The translations under genes and the position numbers were made by a program. From a virus, in the IMG/VR virus record IMGVR_UViG_3300018018_000003, positions 1 through 64,000 of that record: a DNA stretch of 64,000 nt. One strand, written 5' to 3'. The notes beneath the pieces were generated by a model that did not search any database, was not told the DNA's origin, and was given only the letters and a program-made list of their open reading frames with translations. Position 1 is the first letter of the stretch. Each line of letters starts with the position of its first letter. Below, in pieces: positions 18,269 to 27,583 of this stretch.

Positions 18269-19009
18269 TTATTTATTTATGCCACCTTCGTATGATTGAA
18301 AACTATATCCTGTTGGTGAAGATATTCCACTCCCACTTCCAATTCCAATCCCGTTTCCGCCTCCCTGCCCTGACTTGCCCATTAATGTTTGGAGCCATCC
18401 CATCACATCATTCATGGTGAAATTCCCCTTGCCTCCTCCATATACTCCTCCTTTGGCAAGTGCCGAGTAAAAATCGGGAGCTGCGGCTGCTGCCCCTGCC
18501 CCTGATACTCCACTGAACATATTCTGCTGTCCCGATGCGCTTAACTTTTGTGCCTGATCCCTTGCCATGAGATACATATTCTTCTGCCAGTCCTGTTGCC
18601 TGTCCTGCGCCTGACCAAGCGTATTCTCTGCGCTGAAGTACCTGTTTGCCCCTTCCGCATTATAACTTAAATCGTTTTGTGCGAGTTTGGCTTGTTCCTG
18701 CTGTCCTGATGCAATAGCCCTGCTTATTACTCCAAGCCCTTCCGAACCAGAACTCATCTGTGATGCAGCCTGTAACCCCGCTGCCGTTGCTCCTCCTATC
18801 TGATTACGTGAGATTTGGCTTCCAGGTGCCTGTGGTGCGTTCATCTGACCCTGTGCCGTAGCTGCTGCCGTCTGATATGCGGGAGAGATGGCATTGGATG
18901 GTTGCGGTGTATTCCGGGCAATCTCATTACCTTGTCCTATCATACCTGCTCCCATAATAGTCTTGGCTAAAGAGGGGATTAGTGTTAATATTAATGCTAA
19001 TGGATTCAT
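18269..19009 (-). CDS. Gly/Gln/Ala-rich ejection-type protein
   Basis: A 246-aa protein starting with a hydrophobic segment (LALILTLIPSLA). A Gln/Ala-rich helix (40-170) and a Gly/Ser-rich end follow (a GGGNGIGIGSGSG stretch). This looks like the small ejection protein of T7-like phages, which inserts into the host membrane. It is the first gene of the three-gene ejection set and lies directly after the tail protein. Confidence 0.55.
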   Translation of the reverse strand: MNPLALILTLIPSLAKTIMGAGMIGQGNEIARNTPQPSNAISPAYQTAAATAQGQMNAPQAPGSQISRNQIGGATAAGLQAASQMSSGSEGLGVISRAIASGQQEQAKLAQNDLSYNAEGANRYFSAENTLGQAQDRQQDWQKNMYLMARDQAQKLSASGQQNMFSGVSGAGAAAAAPDFYSALAKGGVYGGGKGNFTMNDVMGWLQTLMGKSGQGGGNGIGIGSGSGISSPTGYSFQSYEGGINK

Positions 19010-19020
19010 GGCTTTATATT

Positions 19021-21996
19021 TTAAACATTTCTTTCTGATGGTGTTGAAAAGATGACTACCGAATCAATCCTTACCTTATCCGTATGTTCCTCGGTATGGA
19101 ACTTGAGATAACAATACCTTCCTCTCATGTCCCTACCGTTTAACTTGGCATCAAAGACACTTGAGAAGACTCCCGGGGTGTTAATGTCTTTCATTATCTG
19201 TCCGAAATAAACTCCCTCCCTCTGCTCAAAGACAGGTATATTTGTCTGCATGAGCTGATGGCTCTCTGCCACCTGTTGAGGTATATAGACATATTCATCA
19301 AGGCTCTCCAATAGATGATCCGTAAATAATCCTACTGCGTTAAATACCTTATTCTTCTGCGGTTCTATATTAGATACCACTTCCAGTTCGGCATCTGTCG
19401 GTATGCCTGACCATGATAAGTAATCCTGTCCTTCGTCACTATTCATAACCCATAATGTCTGATGATATAAATGTGCGAAGAAATTTCCTAAATGAACATA
19501 GCTTTCCGTTATTTGATCTATCTCGGAGACAAACCTGCCCGTGGCTTCGCTGAATATTATCCCCTTGACATTCCCATTCATATTGAATGTGATCCATACC
19601 TCTTCATGCTCATTGTTTATCCCTATGCGCACCTGAAGAATGCTTGCCCCTCCCGATGATCTTATCCATATAAGGAGGTCTTTGAACCACCTCGACATCC
19701 TGTATTCCGGTCCTGATAATACTTTCTGACCATTGGGATCTGACCGTATAAGCATTCCTTCATTGCAGTCATAGTAATATAAGTTGCGGTTATTGGCTAC
19801 TATGCTATCGGGATGCTGACAGCCATAGTTATCATCCATGGGACGCATCACCCCTAAAAACGCATCTGTAAGCGTAAATTGAGACGTTCCATCGGGATTA
19901 AAGGTCTGTACCCTGTTTACATAGATGCTCGTCTCCTTGTGCTCCTGAATGACTTTTAAGACATATCCTACCTCTCTCAATCCTGTTATTATCCCGTCTT
20001 TTTCCGGAAGGTCACGGAAATCCACATCAACAAAATGGGCAATATTATTAGTTGTGGTGCCGGTTAATAGGAATCCTCCGTTACGAATCCTCTCATCCAA
20101 CTGAACCTGTTTTAATGTGAGGTCATATATGAAGGGGAACCCGCATGATGTCAGTTTGTTGTCAATGACCTGACCTACCCACCAGTCACTCGGGAATATG
20201 CTTTCTGCCCAGAATGGCTGAACACTGCCCGTATTAACACCTCCTGCAAAACTATAGTTAAGACGTGAGAACTTCCAGCAGTCATTGGCAGTATTATAGA
20301 CTTGTGCGGGCGTTACTAATACCCCCGCAGCATTGAATACCTGATTTACATTTCCTGTATGATATAAGTTGCCATTACTGTCTGTGGCTATATCAAATAC
20401 CATACCGCAACCATAAGCTATCACCTGTCCTAATCCTTTCTTTGGACGATAGAGTTCTACGATTACGTTCATGGGTGAAGGGAAATCCACTCCCGCTACA
20501 TGTGCAGTAAAGATAATCGAATTGCCCGAATAAGTAAGGTCGATGCCAAGTGCTGATAATGCCGATATGTTCCCGGCAGTGGTGGCGAAGTTCTTTGCTG
20601 TCTGCGCCAATCCTGATGCATCCCATGTAACCGTTGCCTCATACGTCCCACAGCATATCGTTGCCGTTCCAGTTGTTCCTGTAAGTGTTAGCGTATCAAC
20701 CCTTGCAGTAGGGGTGGCAGGATCATTGGGTGTTGTATGAACTACCGTTCCTGATAAGTCACCCGTAAGATTAGTTATTGCCGTTGTCCCGAGGTCGAGA
20801 TCGTGCGGATGGCTCTTTGCCTGAAAGATAAGATAATCACCGGTTGTGACACTGCCGTCTTCCGTGCTTGTACCCTCCACTTCATAATCATAAAGGATGG
20901 AATATTTCGTAATTACACCTGTACCTGCATTTATCGTGCCAATAAGCCTTATCCTGTCCCCTAACTGCCATACATAAGCACCTGTCTGCCATCTGTTATT
21001 TTGAAGATACGTCCATGCAAAAGTATCATTGACATCAAGAGAATACCTATCCACACCATAATTAAGATGCCACACTCCGCTCTCCCTTATCTGCATGAAA
21101 TAATCCATTGAGTTATTGCCAAAATAGACTATCTCGTATGTCTTTGCCCATGAAGGAGGCTGATGGCTTATACTGAATGTGAGATTGACAATAGAACTGA
21201 GAAGGATGCTTGCTCCATTAGGCTCAGTATAAAATGGTATATAGACCGCATCAAAAGGCATCACTGAACACTGTCTCCCTGACCGATCTTTATATACTAT
21301 CCCGAAGCTATGCGATGATCCGCATTTAAGGTCGGGATATTTATTTGCAAAGCCATAGCGTAAATAATAGGCACTGTAAGTAAATCCCGAATAGACCGTA
21401 TTGACATCTCCTGCCACCCATTTCGGTTCACATCCGTATTGTGCGTTTTCCGGGTACATCAAAATCTGATTTGGCACTGCCGTTGTTTGTAAGACAAAGC
21501 CATTTGTTGTCATACTGGCTATGAGTCCATTCTTTAAATCCAACCCCACATCCCCCGCCTTGACTTCATACGATGCTGTCCTGCTTGTGATTCCTTTGGA
21601 TGGACATGCTATCGTCACATAATACCAATCATTTGCTATGGGATAATCAGGCAGTGTAAGTATTAAGAGTCCATAGACGGTTCTCTCTGTCGTATTTGAT
21701 GATGGATTTGACCAATAATCAGTATGATCCATGAAAGGTATTATGGGAAGATTAGTCTGTCCCCCTGCCGCAGATACATCCTGATATGTTATTGCAGATG
21801 TTATATTGGGCTGTATGACATCCTCTCCTTCAGTTATCTGTCCAAACACAAGGGCATTGCCTCCCACTACCTCCATACGACCTGCCTTAATAGGTATATA
21901 GGTAAAGGGTTCAGCCATGATGTTCACATCCATGACTGCCGATACCTTGTCGTTATAGAAGGTACGAATAATGTCCGTGTTGTTTGGATATATCAT
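19021..21996 (-). CDS. C-terminal part of a long tail 'stabilization-type' protein
   Basis: A 991-aa protein. It opens with IYPNNTDIIRTFYND and FTYIPIKAGRMEVVGGNALVFGQITEG, which reads like the middle of a longer tail protein rather than a natural start. Residues about 395-510 are a Thr/Ala-rich insert of the TGTxGTATI and FTAHVAG type seen inside other phage tail proteins. The second half (about 640-900), with VIQEHKETSIYV, NNRNLYYYDCNEGM and RMSRWFKDL, is the typical C-terminal part of tail stabilization proteins of crAss-like and related phages. The two ORFs to its right seem to hold the missing N-terminal parts. Confidence 0.65.
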   Translation of the reverse strand: MIYPNNTDIIRTFYNDKVSAVMDVNIMAEPFTYIPIKAGRMEVVGGNALVFGQITEGEDVIQPNITSAITYQDVSAAGGQTNLPIIPFMDHTDYWSNPSSNTTERTVYGLLILTLPDYPIANDWYYVTIACPSKGITSRTASYEVKAGDVGLDLKNGLIASMTTNGFVLQTTAVPNQILMYPENAQYGCEPKWVAGDVNTVYSGFTYSAYYLRYGFANKYPDLKCGSSHSFGIVYKDRSGRQCSVMPFDAVYIPFYTEPNGASILLSSIVNLTFSISHQPPSWAKTYEIVYFGNNSMDYFMQIRESGVWHLNYGVDRYSLDVNDTFAWTYLQNNRWQTGAYVWQLGDRIRLIGTINAGTGVITKYSILYDYEVEGTSTEDGSVTTGDYLIFQAKSHPHDLDLGTTAITNLTGDLSGTVVHTTPNDPATPTARVDTLTLTGTTGTATICCGTYEATVTWDASGLAQTAKNFATTAGNISALSALGIDLTYSGNSIIFTAHVAGVDFPSPMNVIVELYRPKKGLGQVIAYGCGMVFDIATDSNGNLYHTGNVNQVFNAAGVLVTPAQVYNTANDCWKFSRLNYSFAGGVNTGSVQPFWAESIFPSDWWVGQVIDNKLTSCGFPFIYDLTLKQVQLDERIRNGGFLLTGTTTNNIAHFVDVDFRDLPEKDGIITGLREVGYVLKVIQEHKETSIYVNRVQTFNPDGTSQFTLTDAFLGVMRPMDDNYGCQHPDSIVANNRNLYYYDCNEGMLIRSDPNGQKVLSGPEYRMSRWFKDLLIWIRSSGGASILQVRIGINNEHEEVWITFNMNGNVKGIIFSEATGRFVSEIDQITESYVHLGNFFAHLYHQTLWVMNSDEGQDYLSWSGIPTDAELEVVSNIEPQKNKVFNAVGLFTDHLLESLDEYVYIPQQVAESHQLMQTNIPVFEQREGVYFGQIMKDINTPGVFSSVFDAKLNGRDMRGRYCYLKFHTEEHTDKVRIDSVVIFSTPSERNV

Positions 21997-21997
21997 A

Positions 21998-22435
21998 TTA
22001 AGTTAAATAGATTATCCCAAGGGCATTCCACTGAATGAGGCTTGTGCCGTTATTCACTACCTGGTCTGTAAGGAAGTCAATGATTGCCCGTAGCTTATAT
22101 GTTGACTGTCCTGTGCCTCCTGTAGTCGTATAAAAAGCCCCATAGCGATAGTCAATGCTCGAATTGGGGCCTATCGAGACATCTTGCGCATCGAGAAAAT
22201 AGTTATTGCCATCGGCATTGGATGACAGACCGTTCATCAATATCCCTCCTGCCTTATAAGCGCCCGGAGTACCGCTATCGGTGATCTCATAAGCCACCAC
22301 ATCCGAGACATAATGTTGTGTTGCCGGATTAGGGGTGAATGAGTTATTAAGGAGCATGAGATACCATACTTCACCCGTCCACCCATCGGTGATCTCTTTC
22401 TTTACGTATTTCGGAATACAACTTAGATTTGCCAT
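21998..22435 (-). CDS. Small tail-associated protein
   Basis: A 145-aa beta-rich protein (YLMLLNNSFTPNP, HYVSDVVAYEI, YKAGGILMNGL) ending LIQWNALGIIYLT. The pattern resembles small fibre-tip or decoration proteins of phages. It is inserted between two ORFs that seem to be parts of one tail protein, with gaps of 1 and 11 bases. Confidence 0.55.
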   Translation of the reverse strand: MANLSCIPKYVKKEITDGWTGEVWYLMLLNNSFTPNPATQHYVSDVVAYEITDSGTPGAYKAGGILMNGLSSNADGNNYFLDAQDVSIGPNSSIDYRYGAFYTTTGGTGQSTYKLRAIIDFLTDQVVNNGTSLIQWNALGIIYLT

Positions 22436-22446
22436 AATATTATTTT

Positions 22447-24186
22447 TTAAACTAAAGGTCCTACATAAACTATGATATAATCTCCGGAGGCAACTTGCCG
22501 TGACATCGTTACCGTCCTGCTATTTGAATACTGATTTAATAAGTCTGAAAGCGTTCCCGTCCCTGATGCTACTCCATTGGCATATATATAATAGGGCGTG
22601 CTGAATACTACCTTTGGACCGTAAAGAACATCATCAGGAGTGAATGTAACCGTTATGCTCGCTGATCCCATCGTGGCTACTCCCGAAGTATTGGAAACGG
22701 AAATCAAGTCAGGACTTCCTGCCTCTATGACAAGGGTGGGTGGTATGACCGGTGCTAACTGAGATACTGCTATATAAATGGTATCCCCCAACGAATCCTT
22801 CAAGACAACCGTCCCGCTTCTTAAAACCCCTGTATTTGCCGATGCGGGAGTAATCATAAGCGTCTGTGCGTTGTATATCGTATCCCCTGCCTTCATTGAT
22901 CCATGGTAAGGCACATTGGATATTGTTATCCATGATGGGAATGACACAAGCGTTCCCTCTGTCGTGCCTCCTACTATCGTCAATACCGTCTCTGTCCCGC
23001 TATAAGAACTATCCGGCCACTGCATAGAATTGACACTTGCAGATATATAGGCATTTGTCACTCCTATTGATGGGAAGCTGAATGCGAATCCCGTATCTCC
23101 CGGGTTGACTATTGTGCCATTCTCCATATCCGGCTGTGGGAATGAGAAGCTGATTGTCAATACCGGAGCTATGATATTCTGAGATATGGCACCAGCATTC
23201 TCCTGTTCGCTGAACTTATCAATGGTGTCAATAAGAAACCATTTGGAGGGATCGCTACTGCTCCGTACCACCACCTCTATCTGCCTCACCTCCTCGCCTC
23301 CTGTATTAAGCGTTATCTCCAAGGCATTATTAAGCGATGTCATCTCATTGGCAAGCCCTGTAGCCACCTCTTCCTCGCCATTAGGCATGGCAAGTATGCT
23401 CGCAGGAGAGAACGTGCTTCTTCTCCAATCCATATAGACATACCTGTAGGCTATCTGAAAGAGCGTCTGCCTGAGGTTATTCACCTGTCGGTTGTTATCT
23501 GAGAAATACTGCACTACCGGAGGATGCTTGGGAGGCATGGCTTCAAAGTAGAAATTCTCAATATTCATCGAATAATAAGCGTCTTCTATCATGCAGAGTG
23601 GCGGTATGCCCCAATGCGTCCCGTCATCCGTCCGTGGTTCATATCCTACATTATTATAAACAAGGCTCTTATAGAAGTAATTGCCATTGGACACAATCTG
23701 TCCAAGGCTATAACTACTTGTCGCATTCCATTCCGTAGTATTCGGGAAAGCGCCATAGCCTATCTTATATGTAAACGAGTTCTTTGCCCTCTTAATATCC
23801 ATCTGGTATATGGGGTTCACATTATCCGTCCATACAAGCCTCCCAAATACCACCTTCGGATTGTAAATCTTATGATTCGGGTCAAAGCCTATGTTATTAT
23901 ACTTGTCGTAATAGACTACCGACTGCACCCTGTTATCAACATTTATCTCAATGATCCAGGCAGAGCCGAAATAAGTATCAATATAAAAGACATATATGCA
24001 CCGTGTAAGGGGATCAACACAGTTACCGCACAGAAGGACATTGGTTATATAAGATGGCTGTAATGGGTTGACGGTACCAATATCTTTAAGAAGCCGTACA
24101 GACAGACAGTCATTCTTTGGGGCAAAATCTATCGTTGCCTGTGCGGTGTTATATCCAAGAGATAATATCTTAGCTGAATTGCTCAT
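22447..24186 (-). CDS. Middle part of the tail protein with BACON and carbohydrate-binding-like inserts
   Basis: A 579-aa protein. Residues 25-150 and 195-330 fit the middle of a phage tail stabilization protein (LVWTDNVNPIYQMDI at 117-131; RQIEVVVRSS then WFLIDTIDK at 301-324). Residues 153-192 (W, then LGQIVSNGNYFYKS, then GYEP) resemble a CBM5/12-type sugar-binding module. From about 340 the protein switches to Ig-like modules, including a BACON-type domain at about 412-478 (SWITIS...RSGTVVLKD...IYIAVSQ). BACON domains are typical of Bacteroidota and also occur in crAssphage tail proteins. It overlaps the gene upstream by four bases. Confidence 0.65.
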   Translation of the reverse strand: MSNSAKILSLGYNTAQATIDFAPKNDCLSVRLLKDIGTVNPLQPSYITNVLLCGNCVDPLTRCIYVFYIDTYFGSAWIIEINVDNRVQSVVYYDKYNNIGFDPNHKIYNPKVVFGRLVWTDNVNPIYQMDIKRAKNSFTYKIGYGAFPNTTEWNATSSYSLGQIVSNGNYFYKSLVYNNVGYEPRTDDGTHWGIPPLCMIEDAYYSMNIENFYFEAMPPKHPPVVQYFSDNNRQVNNLRQTLFQIAYRYVYMDWRRSTFSPASILAMPNGEEEVATGLANEMTSLNNALEITLNTGGEEVRQIEVVVRSSSDPSKWFLIDTIDKFSEQENAGAISQNIIAPVLTISFSFPQPDMENGTIVNPGDTGFAFSFPSIGVTNAYISASVNSMQWPDSSYSGTETVLTIVGGTTEGTLVSFPSWITISNVPYHGSMKAGDTIYNAQTLMITPASANTGVLRSGTVVLKDSLGDTIYIAVSQLAPVIPPTLVIEAGSPDLISVSNTSGVATMGSASITVTFTPDDVLYGPKVVFSTPYYIYANGVASGTGTLSDLLNQYSNSRTVTMSRQVASGDYIIVYVGPLV

Positions 24187-25274
24187 ATTATCAAATTAAC
24201 ACAAATCCGTGCCGCACTTGATGTCTCCCCTGCTTGCCCTATTATCGCTGTCGTATTTGCCGATCCGGTACCTACGGCTGTCCCTGTTGTTCCTATTGCG
24301 ACATTTGTTATATTGCTCCATGCAGATGATACTGACTGGTCTGATGGTGCGCATTCAAGATACTGGTTGCCATTTTTATAGAATATATATCCTCCTGCTG
24401 GTCCAACATCCTGTAAGTCATAACTGAATATTGAGGTGAATGAATGTATTGCCCTTACATAAAACTGATAACTCTTGGTCTGTACACTCTGGGCTCCCGA
24501 ACCGAAATTCTGATACCATGCTGAGATGGCTACAGATTCCGAAGAAGTCCAATATGTGTTTTGTGAAAAGTTTCCAAGCCCATTCAGATAAAGGACGGAA
24601 TACATAAGAGCTAATTCATCTTTTGATGGCAGGTACCAATTATTAAAAGTGTTTTCATCTTTTAGCCAAAATAATCCATTTGCTCCAAGTAGTTCATATA
24701 TTGTATCATATATCCCTCCCGGCAATGCCCTGAAGCCATAGTTGTCATCGGCTCCTGTATTAGGATCATTCCAGTGGTCATCGCCTACCTCTTTCAGATG
24801 TCCTCCGGCTATCATCTGTCCTCCAAGGAATGTCAATAGAATGTTAATCTCCGCCTCTGTAGGCACATGCCATCCCTCCGGACAGAAATCCACTGACATG
24901 ATCTGATTCCATGAGTAAAGACCTCCGTATATAGCCCTGTTGTCTTCATCGTCATTATAGACTCTGCTCCCGGGATAAGCGTTATCCCAGTTCCTCTTCA
25001 TCCACGTCTGAGATCCAATCGTCACTTCTTCCCAGCCCTCGTATAGGAATGCGCCACCGATAGCTGCACCGTAATATGTTATCTCTGCGCTTACATTTAA
25101 CAAAACAGGGACTTCTCCCTGTAGCGTCTCAAGAACCCCTGCCCCATGTTGTTCACTGCTACTTGCGGTGCGCACATTTTTGGCAAAGGTAAACTCCCCC
25201 TCCTGAAGGAACTGAGGGTCTTGATCACTGTTTAGACCTAAAAATAATTTCTTTATATCTCTAAGAGTTGCCAT
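24183..25274 (-). CDS. N-terminal part of the tail protein fused to FISUMP and rearranged lectin-like modules
   Basis: A 363-aa protein. Residues 1-60 (LRDIKKLFLGLNSDQDPQFL, then FTFAKNVR) are the typical start of the tail stabilization protein. Residues 78-188 are a FISUMP domain (YEGWEEVTIGSQTWMKRN, CPEGWHVPTEAE, GFRALPGG). Residues 205-279 look like the C-terminal half of a DUF1566/C-type-lectin domain (NWYLPSKDELALMY, YWTSSE, YVRAIHSF). Residues 288-360 look like the N-terminal half of such a domain (DVGPAGGYIFY, YLECAPSD). The order of the halves is reversed. These modules probably bind host surface glycans or proteins. Confidence 0.7.
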   Translation of the reverse strand: MATLRDIKKLFLGLNSDQDPQFLQEGEFTFAKNVRTASSSEQHGAGVLETLQGEVPVLLNVSAEITYYGAAIGGAFLYEGWEEVTIGSQTWMKRNWDNAYPGSRVYNDDEDNRAIYGGLYSWNQIMSVDFCPEGWHVPTEAEINILLTFLGGQMIAGGHLKEVGDDHWNDPNTGADDNYGFRALPGGIYDTIYELLGANGLFWLKDENTFNNWYLPSKDELALMYSVLYLNGLGNFSQNTYWTSSESVAISAWYQNFGSGAQSVQTKSYQFYVRAIHSFTSIFSYDLQDVGPAGGYIFYKNGNQYLECAPSDQSVSSAWSNITNVAIGTTGTAVGTGSANTTAIIGQAGETSSAARICVNLII

Positions 25275-25277
25275 ATA

Positions 25278-26084
25278 TTAACGTTTTGGCGACTGTCTGT
25301 AACTGCCCCAAAGAGCTCTTTTCAGTTCATCGGCTGTGAAACTGTTCTGAAATGCCCTTAGTTCTGCCACTGCCTCTTCGTGATCTTTCTTCCGTCTCTC
25401 AATCTCCGAATAAGCCATCTTAACCGCAGTCCTGCCGGTAAGGAACCCAAGCATATCACCCGAGATCATCTGCCACTCCACATACGTCCTGAGTGCAGGA
25501 ACGGCTTCCCTTGGCACTAATGAACTACCATCAAGTTTTACGCCTGAACTCAGATACTCTAAAACTATACCTGTTCGCGGTATATGACCCGAGAACACTA
25601 TCTGTCTCCTCTCCCTGTCTATGCGGTAATATGAACTATCAATACCTCCTGGTAAGCCAAATAATCCGCCCACGTACTGCCCATTTCTAAAGTGTGAACT
25701 GAAAAATATGGCATCCGGAATACCATGAAAATGGTCATTGTCCGCATTGCCCACTTCAAGTCCGGTGTCATCGTACGTCCGAGGTAGCAATAGATTATCA
25801 TGCCTTGTTATCACCCGTAGCTTGCCGTTAATCGGAATGCCAATGCGGACATAATCTATAAAATCTGCAGGCAGAGGAACTGTTTTGGCAAGTGACATGT
25901 GCAAATATACGACCTGTAATCCCGCATCCATGTTATACATATTTAATTCAGTAAACCCCTCTAACGCTATCTGTGTCAATCGTTTATAATCTTTCATCGA
26001 GTAATTAGATAACCTATTTAATATGGACATAATTACGTAACGAATTGTCACAAATCCTTCGGTGTTGGGTAATGCATTTGACAT
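25278..26084 (-). CDS. Head-tail adaptor-like structural protein
   Basis: A 268-aa protein. The first third is helical (RYVIMSILNRLSNYS). The middle is beta-rich, with VPLPADFIDYVRIGI and RQIVFSGHIPRTGIVLEYLS. The end is a charged helix with AYSEIERRKKDHEEA. This pattern is common for adaptor or connector proteins of Bacteroidota podoviruses placed between portal and tail, although I cannot name the exact role. Its start overlaps the stop of the homing endonuclease gene. Confidence 0.6.
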   Translation of the reverse strand: MSNALPNTEGFVTIRYVIMSILNRLSNYSMKDYKRLTQIALEGFTELNMYNMDAGLQVVYLHMSLAKTVPLPADFIDYVRIGIPINGKLRVITRHDNLLLPRTYDDTGLEVGNADNDHFHGIPDAIFFSSHFRNGQYVGGLFGLPGGIDSSYYRIDRERRQIVFSGHIPRTGIVLEYLSSGVKLDGSSLVPREAVPALRTYVEWQMISGDMLGFLTGRTAVKMAYSEIERRKKDHEEAVAELRAFQNSFTADELKRALWGSYRQSPKR

Positions 26085-26905
26085 TATGCTATTTTTTTAA
26101 TTTGATTATTTATTTCTTTTTTTCTCATAATGCTCTGTTTCTGAGCAATACTTAATTTTCTTTTATGTTCATCAGAAAACGGCTTCCCTTTATGCACAAG
26201 GCTTAATTTCTTTTTTGTTTCAGAATTTGCCCTTTTTCCAAGATGTGATAATCTGTTTTTCAATTTTGATTCCGCAGAGTGTTTTCTGCCATACATGGGA
26301 TTATTTGCGCCAGTAATGTCTCTTTTTATATGTTCTTTTATTATTTTTTCTTTTGGAAATGGATGTTCTCGGGCATATCTTAATCTCTTTGTTAAACTAA
26401 TTTTCAATTTAGTTTCTTCTGAATGTCTATGGCCTAATAGATATTTATTCCCCTTAGACGCAAGGCCTATTTTACGTTTATGCTCTTCAGAAAATATTCG
26501 TCCTTTTAAGGAATCAGAAATGTTTTTTCTGGCTTCTGCGGATCTTGGCGATTGTTTTTTACCTTTAAGTGCTTGGCTGATTTTTATTTTAGTTTCCTCT
26601 GAAAGTTTACTGCCCAAGGTATTGCCTGCAATTTTACAGGTATTAAAATAAGGATTTAATCTATCAAGATAATATTGTTCCCTAGCGAGTAATCCAACTG
26701 GAAAGCATGGCTCGATAATAGAAAAAATCAAGTCATTTCTTCCGTATTTATTATAATGTCTTTGAAGTTTTTTAGAACAATGAACTCCCTTTTTTAAATT
26801 ACAAAAATGCGTAGCCTTTCTTGTTTTTAAATCAATAGCACTCCCAATATAAATCCGTTCAGGATGCATAATGCTTTGAATTTTATATATACCCGATCTT
26901 TTCAT
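26084..26905 (-). CDS. GIY-YIG homing endonuclease with NUMOD3 repeats
   Basis: A 273-aa basic protein from the ATG at 26903-26905, chosen because the longer frame overlaps the gene upstream. The nuclease domain is at 1-95: GIY (5-7), YIG (19-21), the Arg-rich helix after it, E76 and N88. Residues 100-265 carry repeated NUMOD3-type motifs (LSEETKIKIS, FSEEHKRKI, HSEETKLKI, HSAESKLK, FSDEHKRKL). It is a free-standing homing endonuclease placed between two structural genes. Its AT-rich DNA differs from the neighbouring genes, which supports insertion. Confidence 0.88.
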   Translation of the reverse strand: MKRSGIYKIQSIMHPERIYIGSAIDLKTRKATHFCNLKKGVHCSKKLQRHYNKYGRNDLIFSIIEPCFPVGLLAREQYYLDRLNPYFNTCKIAGNTLGSKLSEETKIKISQALKGKKQSPRSAEARKNISDSLKGRIFSEEHKRKIGLASKGNKYLLGHRHSEETKLKISLTKRLRYAREHPFPKEKIIKEHIKRDITGANNPMYGRKHSAESKLKNRLSHLGKRANSETKKKLSLVHKGKPFSDEHKRKLSIAQKQSIMRKKEINNQIKKIA

Positions 26906-26906
26906 T

Positions 26907-27560
26907 TTACGTTGTGGGTTCTGAATCAATAGTCGGATCAGGCTTTGGCTTATGCATCATAATGTCAATCACTCTCTGGACGATATTATCTTCCATTCCA
27001 GACGGCATAGCCACCTCATCGTAGTCTCCCATCTGTTCCATGGGTACAATCATAAGTACGTCCACAGACGTTATTTCATCCGGAGCCACTGGTAGCTTGT
27101 CAAATTTGAGTATATGGCTCGGCTCGCCATCCCCTGTGAATAGATTACTCTGTTCAAGCCTGTAAGTAGGAGTATCATCCATAGTATCCACTTCGAGCTC
27201 TGCAAACACCACATTGGCTCCTGACTCTATCGGTGCAAAGACATTGGTGTTATCCGCATTATTACACACCTGTCTTATACCATTGTCATCGGGTAATTGT
27301 ACCGGAGTAAAAGGCAGGAATGCATAAGCCGATGTCCCTGACTGATTAAGAACATCAATGGTATATGTTCGGCTCCATGCATCAAGCTGGCTGAAGTCAC
27401 TCTCCCTCTTCCCCCTCTCCCATGTCTCATAGATTATCTGGCGGAATACGTTTCGCAGATGACCAATGATGACCCCGGGATGATAAACGGCCTTCTGATC
27501 CCCTACAATGTCATTTGCAAAGAAGTCCTGAACCAGGTCTACTATCTCTATCACCTTCAT
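26907..27560 (-). CDS. Structural protein (adaptor-like)
   Basis: A 217-aa acidic protein starting with a helix (VIEIVDLVQDFFANDIVG). The DNA-facing or virion-facing surface is not obvious. The middle is beta-rich with THR/ASP-rich loops, and the end is a helix (NIVQRVIDIMMHKP). It lies in the adaptor block between the 47-aa protein and the homing endonuclease, so a connector role is likely. No family is recognised. Confidence 0.5.
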   Translation of the reverse strand: MKVIEIVDLVQDFFANDIVGDQKAVYHPGVIIGHLRNVFRQIIYETWERGKRESDFSQLDAWSRTYTIDVLNQSGTSAYAFLPFTPVQLPDDNGIRQVCNNADNTNVFAPIESGANVVFAELEVDTMDDTPTYRLEQSNLFTGDGEPSHILKFDKLPVAPDEITSVDVLMIVPMEQMGDYDEVAMPSGMEDNIVQRVIDIMMHKPKPDPTIDSEPTT

Positions 27561-27583
27561 AATCAGATGGTTAAATAATTATT

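Noticed and set aside
24183-25274. A diversity-generating retroelement acting on the lectin-like tail module
   Set aside because: No reverse transcriptase and no second copy of the 24440-24600 sequence was seen in the window; it could only be supported by the rest of the genome.
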